A model generated the notes under the pieces. It was given only the letters and a program-made list of their open reading frames with translations. It made no database searches and was not told the DNA's origin. 64,000 bases of DNA, from the NCBI GenBank assembly GCA_030581615.1, contig JAKTTT010000060.1, positions 1-64,000 of the forward strand, given 5' to 3'. This stretch comes from Alloascoidea africana. Taxonomy: Eukaryota > Ascomycota > Alloascoideomycetes > Alloascoideales > Alloascoideaceae. Of the stretch, positions 9,816-19,288 are shown in pieces (position 1 is the first letter of the stretch; each line of letters begins with the position of its first letter). Made by a program: the position numbers and the translations under genes.

Positions 9816-12373
9816 TACTGAAGCTGTTTTATAAGTGAACTGGTCTTACAACATACTGAAAACGATTATACTGTATTATCCTCTTAGTCTGCACATAACA
9901 CCTGGAGCTTAATAATTCTAGCCATGTTCGGAACTACGCTCAGAAAAACGTTAAAAACTAACAAAGAGTAAATGTGTAACTAGAAAGGTGGACTGGTTAG
10001 GTTGTTCAAAATTTAAAAGTAATTTATGGACTCAGTTTCGGAAGTCACTGTTTATCTTTGTTATGAATTTATGAGGTTAGGTTATATTCAATCTAAAACG
10101 AATGTGATTGAATTTTTGTAAATCATATTTTTCAGTGTGGTTGAGAATCATGCCGTTTGTAAGGGTTCGAGAAGGCGGGAGGCTTCAAACAACACTCCAA
10201 TCGTTGATTCTTCCCCATAAGGAGGAACAGATGGGCTACTTATATAGACCTATCTAAGCCTCACTACTAGAGAGCGAGGAGGATTTCACCCGTCAGAGGC
10301 TAAAACCGCTTTAAAGGATACAATCGTTGCTTGTTATAATGAGATGGATTAACGCACGCGAAGACTGTCTTACTACTTGGGCATACAATCCAGCAACTCT
10401 CTGAGATACCAACCACCTTAATTTTCAACTACATAGTTCGGTCCACATAAGAAGAGTCTTTCTCTCACTTTCTAATAGATCAAGCTTCTATTTAGACCAC
10501 TTTTGCGGATAAAACACCGAACAATCTAGATTATTTCATTTAACAAGTACAACATTGCTGGATGCTCTGGTCTTTGGCTTTCATAATTTGAATCGCGAAA
10601 TTCCATGAGAACCGGATTCATAGTGATGCTGGGAAGGATGAAGAAGATTACTAGTGGAAGGAGAGGTTTCAATTCCTTGGATTAGCATCCAATAATATTA
10701 ATTCTTTCAATGAAGCTGTCAACTTTGGCTTCATAAGCATTGTAATATGAGAGCTCTATCGTACTCCACATTCTTGTTCTCCTACCTAAACCGCCTGGAG
10801 AACATTCCCGACATTAGATATATAACATGCCCTTCTCCTAGATTAGATAGGTTAGACCTTAGACATACTAGAATCACATCTCCTCTTTACAAATGTACTC
10901 CTTCTTGCCGACCATCATACTAGGGAACCCATCATACAAGCATAGATATACATAAACATTTCCAAAGGATCGCTTTCGGCACGAAGTTTAACATCTACTT
11001 CTTTTTAAGCTTGAAAAGAGGATCTGACATGATTTATTGCGAAACAATGTTAGAACAGAAGAGTTTGACGGCAACGATGGAAAGTGTCGGACCAGATTAA
11101 CATTTACACATTTTATTCATAAAACTCATAATCTTGAACTCCAAGATAAGAGTTTCTTGAATAATAATAAGAAGTAATCTATATTTATCATGTCACTTAA
11201 ACCCAGAATTTGGAGGGTTATTGAGATACTCAGTCAATCTACATTAAAAGTCTGAATAAACGGACTACGTGCTAGGGCCGATAATTCTACCAATTTGAAA
11301 TAGTTCACTCTACTAGAAAAGAATGCGCTAAACCTCTCAACCTTGGGAGAATTTTATCCTCAGATCTATAGTGATGAAGGTATGGCCAATCTTCATAAAA
11401 AACAATGGAAAACGCATCGAGAAGCCCTTACAATTGTGGCAATTGATATACATGGTGAAAGCTCCAGCGCTCTTGGATTACCAAGTCTATGGATGGATGA
11501 GCTAAGAACATGAATAATCTTGACTAGACACTTCATCTCCATAAACGTACTGTTGGCCAAGCAAAGCGCTACTATTATTAATCGAAGGGCAGGAGAGACC
11601 AAGTTATGGGTTGCTTCAGTACTACAAATGCTCCATCTCGGTTTTACCTACATTAGAGATTCTCCGACATCAAAGCAACAACACCCCAACACGAATCTAT
11701 GTGCCATGAACTAGATTGTTAAGGAAGCTCAGTCTTTTATACACCAGGTGGACCCCTGGGTAGTAAAATAAATGCAAATAGGAAACACCCAAGGGTCAAA
11801 AGAACAGAACAAGACACACTATATGCTTCAATCTAGGAATAGCATCTTATGAAGAATAAAGTGCTGGCACTTAAAAAACAAAAATATCATTTAATCATTT
11901 TTTTTAGCAGCGTTAATGAAATTTATAACTAAATGTAACTTATATAAAGGTCTTTATTAATAAGAATTATCAATTCAATTCTTTTTTATCTTCAGTCATT
12001 TTTTTTCCTTGGGGGTGTTTGGTGTGTAAAGGCGCCAATTTCCGTTTCCGTTCTTTCTGAAACATTTTTCTCTTCCCAAAATAATAAAACAACCTTCAAA
12101 AGCGGAAAAAAAAAATTAATCAAAAGGATTTGGTGCAGCATGGTGCAATATGAGCATATCAGATACGAATCAAAACAACAAAGAAACCAAACTGGATGAT
12201 GATGGATAAACAAAGTCAAAAAAAGCATTACATATAAATAACACCAAAGAGATTCTTTTTTTCTGTTTTTCGACCGATGGAAAGATTGGCTCATGTCTAT
12301 CCTTATTAGAACATAAAAAATATGGATTGGTAAAGCGTGTTATCTTTTTTTTTTTTTTTTCTTCACTGAAAGT
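9816..12373. other. Long gene-free stretch
   Basis: About 2.5 kb without a credible ORF. Some of it is probably flanking decay of the Tc1/mariner copy. The segment 10136-10560 has a TATATAGACC box and could be an old solo LTR, but no matching copy is present. The small frames at 11393-11714 match nothing recognised. From 12300 the DNA becomes T-rich and forms the 3' flank of the minus-strand gene that ends at 12374. Confidence 0.5.
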
Positions 12374-15300
12374 TCAGGCATAGAAATGAGTAAAAACACG
12401 AGAAGTTTCATGAACATCCATCTCCATCTTAAAATCGTTTATCTCCTGCTTGATCATTTGGGCTACAATTGGGTTCAAGCTGTTGCAGGTGGCCAGTTCA
12501 GGTCTTCGATCATAATCATCTGAATTGTAGGTATCATAAATGATAATCTTTGAAGAGAAGCTAACGGATTTGGGTGCTTCTTGGGTATATTGAGACAACT
12601 GCGATGGATATGGCGCCATGCCTGCATGTGGATAGTTATACATGGGTGGACACCCTGGAGGAAGTCCATGGTTAGAATGTTGGGAGTAAAAAGATGCCCT
12701 CTGCGGCTGATACTGTGGAGGTGCTAAAGGTTGGTGATGCAGTTGAGCAGCGGAGGGATAATGATGTTGGTTGGCAAATTCCAATTGAGAAATGGAAGAG
12801 ACTGAGCTTGATCTTCTTTTGTGATGTTGATAGAGCTGAGGTATTTGTTGTTGTTGCTGTGGTGGCATATCCATTGAACCAGACGCAGAAGATTTATGCA
12901 ATTGATGTCTATAACGCGACTTTGGTTTCTTACTAGGGGTTTGAGCTGGGCCAGAAGAAGAATCCTCGGAAGCAGAGATGGGGTTTGAAAGATTTGAGTC
13001 ATTGCTGGCATTTCTATGATCGTTTAATACCTCTTTCCTATCAATGGGTTGTTGCGATTCATTTTCCTCGGAAATTGTAGGAGTTTGGGACAGTTGCTGT
13101 TGTTCAAGCTTCAGTCTCACCAGTTGCAACGACAAATCATCGTCGGAATAATTCTTTTTTTGCAACTGCAACTGCTGTTGGGCTAAATCTTGTTGTACAG
13201 CTTGCTCTTTGTAATCGTGTGCAACCATTTCATTAAACAACTTTAGATTGTTATCCATTTTCTGGGATTGGAACTTTTCATCATCCATATCTATTGGAAC
13301 GACTTCAACTATCTCCTTATTACCAGTTTTTTTGATGCTTCGTTTTCGCTCCATTTTTTCAGGAGTTCTTTTCTTGAGGGATTTTTTACGATCAATGGAG
13401 GATTTGATTTCAAGAACGTTTGATTTTTCCATTGTGGGGAAGACGGTTTCTCCGGAAGTAATGTCTTCATCAGAATCGGTATCCTTTCTGGGCATGGGAG
13501 GCTTTAACAGATTCCTGCCATGCTGGTTAGGAGGATTAAATTCAATTGGCTTATCAAGGTCGATATCATCGTCATTTGAGTTGTTTGCAGTGGTGGTGGT
13601 GACATTAGACACAGGCTCTGGCTCTGTAGAATTGCTCACTGCGGTTTTTTCAGTGTCATGGCTATTTTTATTACTGGAATTAGAGATTGGCTCTAGGGAA
13701 CGCAACTGTTCCAATGCTCTGGACTTTTGTTGATGGGATTCTTTCCCAGCAGGTGGTAGTATGTCAGCTTCTGCTACAGCCAAGGACACGTTCAGTAAAG
13801 GTGGCTCATTTGTTCCTTCGTTCTCCAAAACTATCTTCATGTCATCTGTTTCTTCTCTATTTATCTTTGAACTGCCACCTCCCAGTCTTTTGAGTCCTGC
13901 TCCGAGTTTCTTACCCACCGAGAACAGGGAACTCCGAGAGCTGACAGAAAACTTTGAACTTACAGAGAGCTTTGAGGTTATAGACATTGTGTCCGAGGAC
14001 TTGTGTTTCCGAGTAGTCCAAGAACGAGGGGTGTAATTTGAATCTTCATCTTCCAATTGCCCTTGGACTGGAGCGGACTTGTAAAAATCTGGGGTTGAGA
14101 TGATACTTAGGCGGCGATTTTTTTTTCTTGCATCTGAAGAGGAAGAAGAAGACACGGAAGGTTTTGAGGTGGAAGTTGAGGAGGGCTGGTCTTCTTTAGA
14201 GCGTCGAGATATTGTAAAAGCTTTTCTGAGCATTGAACCTATTCCTCGTTTGGACTTTTCATGGGGTTTTGGAAATGTATTGTACCGAGGAGTTGGCATT
14301 GTTGACGAAGAGCTGGATTCGTCAGGCTGGCCAAAAGGGGAATCGAGCGGGTCATAAGTTTCTCCGGTTTCCCCATTTTGGCGACGGGCCATGTTGAGAT
14401 CTGGGCTGGCGATACCATTTGTAGGGGGATCAGAGGTCGAGTTGGAAGGGGTCTTTTTGAGTTGGGGCATATGGTATTTATTATTTTGGTCCTGGTGGTT
14501 TTGTATTTGGGGCTCTGAGCGAGGGCTGCTGGGATGAGCCGTAGGCGAAGAAGCCAGATCTGAGGAGCCCGGTAGTAAATGGGAAGAGGAGGCCGGGACG
14601 AGGGACGGGTGCTGATTCAGAAGCATCCTGGGGGTAGAGTATCTGTTTTTCGGCTTTCCGGGAGAAGAAGAGACAGAGACAGAGACAGAGACAGGGGAAG
14701 AGGAAGAGGAAGAGGAAGAGGAAGAGGAACGCGTATGGGTGGAGGAGGAGGATATGGACGGGTGTTTAGGGGTGCGCGAGCAAAAGGTCAAGGCAGTTGC
14801 AGCCGTAGCAGCAGTTGCAGCCGTGGAGGCGTTTGGCGGCGGGCGGGCGAGGGTCTGGGTCTGGTGAAGCTGGCGCTGGTGAAGCTGGTGAAGCTGGAGG
14901 GACCCGGCAGCGTCCCTGGAGCTGGGCCTGGCTCTGCGATGGGGTTCGCCGGGAGGCCTGGGAAGGCTGCCGGGGCCAGAGATGCGATCGTGCAGAGGAG
15001 GTTCCGCAGCACAGGGCGAAACAGCCACGGCCACGGCCACGGCCACGGCGGTCGAGGCGACGGCGGTCGAGGCGACGGCAGTCGAGGCGAACGAGAGGCC
15101 GACGGGGCCTTCTTCGGGCGACGGCGAGGCTCTGGTCGTGGCCGTGGTGGCAGCAGACACAATGGACGAGGCCCGCGAGTGCAGCGACGGCGAGGTCGAG
15201 GACGACGAGGACAGCGACGAGCCAGACCGCCCCAGGCCGTGGTTGCCGTTGCGCCAGGAGCCATGCCAGGAGCCATGCCAGGGGCCTCGCCAGAAGTCCC

Positions 15301-15790
15301 ACGAGCCCAGCGGGCCCCAGATGGCCCACGAGCCGGCGTGGTTGTCCGACACGCTGCGGTGGTGGAGGCTCTGGAGAGGCGGCGTGCGCTTGCTGGCCTG
15401 GTGCTCGTCCACCATCGACACGGGCCTTCTCCGGATGCCCAGTCTGGCACTGGCCACGGCAGCCTGGCGCTGGGCCTGGCGCTGGAGCTGGCCGGCCTGG
15501 CTGTTTCTGGCCCCGGGGACGGCGTATCTGGCTGGAGAAGCGACCGTCCGGGCCGTTCCTTCTCGTGAAGCAGGTCTCGCTCGTTTTCTGACGCACTGGT
15601 CTTGGCTTTGATCTTGGCCTTGGCCTTGATTTCGATCTAGATTTCGATCTTGCTTTCGATCTGGATCTTGCTTTCGATCTGGATCTTGCTTTCGATCTCG
15701 ATCTCGATCTCGATCCTGATCTCGAGGATAGCGGCAGCTGGCGTTATCCAGCGCCTGGTGTTTCATCTCCACCGCCGAACGCTGAGACAT
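12374..15790 (-). CDS. Large Ser-rich protein with Bni4/Afr1-type C-terminal PP1-docking region
   Basis: A 1138-residue protein from the first true ATG (15790); the longer frame to 15871 begins with GTG. Most of it is low-complexity Ser, Gln, Asp/Arg and Pro. The C-terminal 70 residues are ordered: KSVSFSSKIIIYDTYNSDDY, then DRRPELATCNSLNP, AQMIKQEIND and a THFYA end. KSVSF fits the RVxF docking motif for protein phosphatase 1. A conserved tail of this type is known in fungal Bni4/Afr1-like proteins, which bring Glc7 to the bud neck or mating projection. The family call rests on memory of that tail, so it is moderate. The N-terminal half is GC-rich and repeat-expanded (DRDRKQDPDRKQ, STAVA and VAVA runs). 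Confidence 0.65.
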   Translation of the reverse strand: MSQRSAVEMKHQALDNASCRYPRDQDRDRDRDRKQDPDRKQDPDRKQDRNLDRNQGQGQDQSQDQCVRKRARPASREGTARTVASPARYAVPGARNSQAGQLQRQAQRQAAVASARLGIRRRPVSMVDEHQASKRTPPLQSLHHRSVSDNHAGSWAIWGPLGSWDFWRGPWHGSWHGSWRNGNHGLGRSGSSLSSSSSTSPSLHSRASSIVSAATTATTRASPSPEEGPVGLSFASTAVASTAVASTAVAVAVAVAVSPCAAEPPLHDRISGPGSLPRPPGEPHRRARPSSRDAAGSLQLHQLHQRQLHQTQTLARPPPNASTAATAATAATALTFCSRTPKHPSISSSSTHTRSSSSSSSSSSSPVSVSVSVSSSPGKPKNRYSTPRMLLNQHPSLVPASSSHLLPGSSDLASSPTAHPSSPRSEPQIQNHQDQNNKYHMPQLKKTPSNSTSDPPTNGIASPDLNMARRQNGETGETYDPLDSPFGQPDESSSSSTMPTPRYNTFPKPHEKSKRGIGSMLRKAFTISRRSKEDQPSSTSTSKPSVSSSSSSDARKKNRRLSIISTPDFYKSAPVQGQLEDEDSNYTPRSWTTRKHKSSDTMSITSKLSVSSKFSVSSRSSLFSVGKKLGAGLKRLGGGSSKINREETDDMKIVLENEGTNEPPLLNVSLAVAEADILPPAGKESHQQKSRALEQLRSLEPISNSSNKNSHDTEKTAVSNSTEPEPVSNVTTTTANNSNDDDIDLDKPIEFNPPNQHGRNLLKPPMPRKDTDSDEDITSGETVFPTMEKSNVLEIKSSIDRKKSLKKRTPEKMERKRSIKKTGNKEIVEVVPIDMDDEKFQSQKMDNNLKLFNEMVAHDYKEQAVQQDLAQQQLQLQKKNYSDDDLSLQLVRLKLEQQQLSQTPTISEENESQQPIDRKEVLNDHRNASNDSNLSNPISASEDSSSGPAQTPSKKPKSRYRHQLHKSSASGSMDMPPQQQQQIPQLYQHHKRRSSSVSSISQLEFANQHHYPSAAQLHHQPLAPPQYQPQRASFYSQHSNHGLPPGCPPMYNYPHAGMAPYPSQLSQYTQEAPKSVSFSSKIIIYDTYNSDDYDRRPELATCNSLNPIVAQMIKQEINDFKMEMDVHETSRVFTHFYA
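14660..14720. repeat. Trinucleotide and hexanucleotide runs inside the Ser-rich gene
   Basis: AGAGAC repeats followed by GAAGAG repeats on the plus strand. They encode alternating Val-Ser and a poly-Ser run in the minus-strand protein. Confidence 0.9.
15025..15092. repeat. GC-rich minisatellite inside the Ser-rich gene
   Basis: Four GGCCAC-type hexamers are followed by three copies of a 15-bp GGCGGTCGAGGCGAC-like unit. The protein repeats are VAVAVA and STAVA. Sites like these expand by slippage, and they create long antisense frames on the plus strand. Confidence 0.85.
15640..15725. repeat. 18-bp tandem repeat encoding an Arg-Lys-Gln-Asp-Pro-Asp unit
   Basis: TTTCGATCTGGATCTTGC-like units repeat about three times beside GATCTC repeats. 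The minus-strand gene translates them as DRDRDRDR and then repeated RKQDPD near its N-terminus. Confidence 0.85.
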
Positions 15791-16743
15791 GAAAAGCGAG
15801 CGAAGCGTCCGTAGCAGCACACGGGAGAAGAGCAAGCGACCACAATCTCGAACCGGCCGGGGGAAAAACACAGAGCAGGCAGAAAACAGGCTATCCGGCT
15901 CATATAAGAACAGACCGCCAGGCTATCGATCCCTGTGTCTGCGGACCCCTTCCAGAGCTTAAATCTCGAGCACTCCAGCACTCTGTTTTTTGTTCTATTT
16001 GTGTCCGCTGTGCCCTGTCCATGGCTTCAAGAGAAAGTCTTCTACAGACACCAGCCCGGCCAGGTCCGTTTCTTCCTGTCGTGAGCCGTGCCAGACAGCC
16101 GAGGCGGCGTTCGAGACTTGCTTCACTTGCCATACTCGCGCTTCTGACACTGATACTGGTTAGAAGAGCCCCACAGCTCCCAGACCATGCCTGTTCTGGA
16201 CAGCGGCCCTGCCATGGATCAACTTCTGGACTTTCTTCCTTGACGGGCTTCTGACAGGAGCCCAAGATTAGAAAGAATCCTGAAGGGACCAGAATGCCTT
16301 CTCCATCAATTCGGCCTGGATTGCCTTGCGATCTTGCGCTCTTGCGCTCTTACGCTCGTGTTGCTTTGCTCCGTAATTAGCGCTGGCAGCCACTTTGATG
16401 TGTGTCTTCTTACTCTATCAGACCCCAGCATAAGCTCTACTGCAACTTAATCTAGCTCCCTGTTCGAATAAACAAACAAAATCCCGGTCCATTCTTCCTT
16501 TCTCGGCCTCCCAACGGCGCCTACATTCTACAATCCACTGGAAATAACACAAAAGAAAGTTGGTGTCAAACCATATTTCTATTATTATATTCGCCCTCTC
16601 GTCTCGTGTATATGGAGACTGACAAAAGAAGCAGAGCCAGAAAGCCCTAATCTATTATATACAAAATCTTTAATGACGATTAACAAAACTCTTCTCTGCT
16701 GTATACGTCACGGTAGTATAGTATAGTATATCTTCTTCCCGTC
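15791..16743. other. Intergenic, GC-rich then AT-rich
   Basis: This is the upstream region of the Ser-rich gene and the 3' flank of the DUF1279 gene. Antiparallel small frames (plus 16021-16254, minus 15900-16265) match nothing recognised and are likely due to high GC. A CRE-like TACGTCA occurs near 16706, and four GTATA repeats lie near 16713-16732 just past the DUF1279 stop. Confidence 0.5.
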
Positions 16744-17580
16744 CTAGCTCTTTCTTGGAGCCTTCTTATTTGCAGAGGAAATAACCTCTTTCACACCAGA
16801 TTTACTAAACGTCCCCTTGACTCCAACTTCCGAAATCGATCCTTTTGTAACGCTCGCAATGTTTCTGATTTTGGTATGACCAAATTTAAACCCCCACCTT
16901 CGAAGCACCTTCACGACCCAGGGCGTAATGGCAGCAGTTATGGGAATTCTGATGACAATCAAGGCCTTGTGAATTCCATATGCCACGGCAAACTCTGTCC
17001 AGAAAGTAGAGGACTTTTCCGTGTCTTTACTCTCCTCCGTCGAGCCATCTTTCTTGCCCCAACCAATCAATTCTTTCACATAGTCTTGATACTCGCGGAT
17101 CTTGTCCTGTCCAGCGCTGTGCACCAGCATGTAACAAAGAGGCAAATCTATAGCACAAAGAGCAAAATACACCCCAAGAGCAGAATACCCGTACGCCTCC
17201 AGCAGTGCCTTCAGCCCTGTTTTCTTCTTTTTGTCCCCAGCCTTGGCCGAGCCTGAATTGAGAGCCCTTCTCGACGTAGAGAACCCTCTTCTGGCCCCAG
17301 GCGCTCGGGCTACCGACTTGAGCCCTTTCAAACCCGGCCCCTTCAGTCGCGACGAGGAAAGCAAATCTCGGACAGATCCCAGAACACCTTGCGGTGGATT
17401 CCACTTGGTGGCACACAGTGGTCGACGGCCAACCATCGTCACCGCCGATCTCGCCATGCCTGGCACGAGCGAGAGACAGCGACCGGCCCGTGCCGTTCCA
17501 GAGGAGACGGCCGACGACTGCCTCAGCAGCACTCCCAGCGCCCGGAAGGGCCTGGCTCGAGAAACGACCGCAGATACCAT
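16744..17580 (-). CDS. Mitochondrial DUF1279 (FAM210-like) membrane protein
   Basis: A 278-residue protein with an ATG start. The N-terminal 100 residues are rich in Arg, Ser and Ala and almost free of acidic residues, as in a mitochondrial presequence. From about 122 a DUF1279 domain begins: LKALLEAYGYSALGVYFALC is the first membrane helix, followed by an acidic and Lys-rich linker. A second membrane region (FAVAYGIHKALIVIRIPITA) ends with PWVVKVLRRWGF. Family members include S. cerevisiae Nat2/YGR147C and animal FAM210A/B, inner-membrane proteins linked to mitochondrial translation or assembly; the exact function is unclear. It diverges from LEU5 across a 201-bp shared promoter. Confidence 0.8.
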   Translation of the reverse strand: MVSAVVSRARPFRALGVLLRQSSAVSSGTARAGRCLSLVPGMARSAVTMVGRRPLCATKWNPPQGVLGSVRDLLSSSRLKGPGLKGLKSVARAPGARRGFSTSRRALNSGSAKAGDKKKKTGLKALLEAYGYSALGVYFALCAIDLPLCYMLVHSAGQDKIREYQDYVKELIGWGKKDGSTEESKDTEKSSTFWTEFAVAYGIHKALIVIRIPITAAITPWVVKVLRRWGFKFGHTKIRNIASVTKGSISEVGVKGTFSKSGVKEVISSANKKAPRKS

Positions 17581-17781
17581 ATTCGCGAGGACTTGGAGCT
17601 GGAGCCGCTGGTGTCAATCGTCCCGGCGTCTTTCGGCCACTCCCAGCCAAACATCCGTTCGCCCGGGTCCCGATCGATCGTTTTTCGTTGCCGCATATAT
17701 AGTTCCTCCAGCTTTGATCATTTCTCCAGTCCTTCTTCTCCCCGATTCTGCCTCTGCTCCAGCTCCAGCTCCAGTGCGGCG
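17581..17781. promoter_or_regulatory. Divergent promoter between DUF1279 gene and LEU5
   Basis: 201 bp separates the two ATGs. A TATATAG box at about 17696-17702 sits about 80 bp before the LEU5 ATG at 17782, which supports that start. Both products are mitochondrial membrane proteins, so co-regulation is plausible but not shown. Confidence 0.6.
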
Positions 17782-19288
17782 ATGTGGCAGTTTTGGAGTT
17801 TAGCTTCTGGATCCACGTCTGGTTCAGGCCCCAGCGCGGGCCCCAGCGCGGGCCCCAGCTCCACCACCCCCGGCAAGCGTTCCATGGACATAAATGTGGA
17901 CTCGGGTGCGATCCACCGCCACAGGCACCAGCTGCAACTTGACGGCGATGCCGGTAGCACGAGCAGCACGAGCAGCACGGAAACGACACCAGCGTTGCGG
18001 ACAAGGACCCAGCTGGCGACCCAGCAGACGACCCAGCAGGGGCCACCTACAACTTCTGTCGGGGACTCCATCAAGGACTCTCAGACCCAGACCGCGGCTG
18101 GAGGAGCCGCCTTCGATAAGCAGTCGCTGGACTACGTGCTCAAAAGTGGGTTTGCAGGCGGGGTCGCAGGCTCCATGGTAAGTACTAAACTCCAGTAGAA
18201 GAAATAGACACCGCGGGACTAATCTTGACCTTCGTTTCTGAAAACCCCAATAGGCAAAGTCCTTGATTGCACCTCTCGACCGTGTAAAGATTCTATTCCA
18301 AACTTCAAACCCCGACTTTAAACGTTTTTCTGGCTCTTTTTGGGGTTTTGCGAGGGCCGGACGTACTATATACTCCTCTGAAGGCATCCTCGGTCTGTTC
18401 CAGGGCCACTCCGCTACCCTTCTCAGAATATTTCCTTACGCCGCCATTAAATTTGTTGCATATGAACAAATACGCGCGGTTCTGATTCCTGACAAGACCC
18501 GTGAAACAAGTATACGGCGGCTCTTATCCGGTTCTCTGAGCGGTATTGCCAGTGTATTTTGTACCTATCCTTTAGATCTAATCCGTGTCAGACTGGCCTT
18601 TGAAACAAAATCAAATTTCAAGCTGGCCGAATCGATAAAGCACCAAGATCATTATCATAAAGCAGGGCGATTGACTCAAACCGTTTGGCAAATCCTCAAT
18701 GAAACCCCCCCAGTTTCCAAATCAGAACCTTTTCTCATTCGCGTGTTCCGAAACTCTCTGCCAGATTCCCTCGCAAAAATCACAAACTTTTACAGAGGAT
18801 TCGCACCAACGATATTAGGAATGATACCTTATGCTGGCGTATCTTTCTGGACACACGACATAATCCATGATATATTCAGATCTCCGGTTTTCGCTCCTTA
18901 TACCGTCACTATACCCGAGTATTTTAGCTCAATGGAGGACATTGGCGTAAACGAAAACCGTCCCAATCAACAAAATACAAGTAACCACCACCACTCTAGC
19001 CGTGTGCCTCTAAAAGCTTGGGCTCAATTGGTTGCTGGCGGTGTCGCAGGCATGGTCTCCCAAACTGCGTCGTATCCATTCGAAGTGATACGACGTCAGA
19101 TGCAAGTTGGTGGAGTTACCAATAATGGCGAGTTTGTTGGAATCCGTCAAACGTCTGCCCGAATATTCCAAGAAAGAGGGTTAAAAGGATTCTATGTCGG
19201 ACTCACAATTGGTTACATCAAGGTGATTCCAATGGTGGCATGCTCCTTCTTCGTTTATGAGAGAATGAAGTTTTATCTGAACATCTAA
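17782..19288 (+). CDS. LEU5: Mitochondrial coenzyme A carrier Leu5, two exons
   Basis: Exons 17782-18177 and 18254-19288 flank a 76-bp intron (GTAAGT ... CCAATAG, with a GACTAAT branch-like site). The join restores GFAGGVAGSM/AKSLIAPLDRVK, the first carrier repeat. The protein has 476 residues. Carrier signatures are PLDRVKILFQ, YPLDLIRVRLAF and YPFEVIRRQMQ. Leu5-like blocks include FQGHSATLLRIFPYAAIKF and GMIPYAGVSFWTHD, plus the end VACSFFVYERMKFYLNI. Leu5 carries CoA into the mitochondrial matrix. The roughly 110 residues before the first carrier repeat are low-complexity. A second ATG at 17884 is possible, but the TATA box fits 17782. Confidence 0.95.

Noticed and set aside
10136-10560. 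Possible solo LTR with TATATAGACC box
   Set aside because: No second copy in the window and no clear TG...CA ends or target duplication.
14579-15611. Plus-strand frames of 329, 258 and 209 codons
   Set aside because: They lie antisense to the repeat-rich, GC-rich half of the Ser-rich gene and translate the same repeats; no domains.
16021-16265. Antiparallel small frames upstream of the Ser-rich gene
   Set aside because: GC-rich DNA raises chance ORF length; neither has homologous features. The plus frame has one hydrophobic stretch but no other support.
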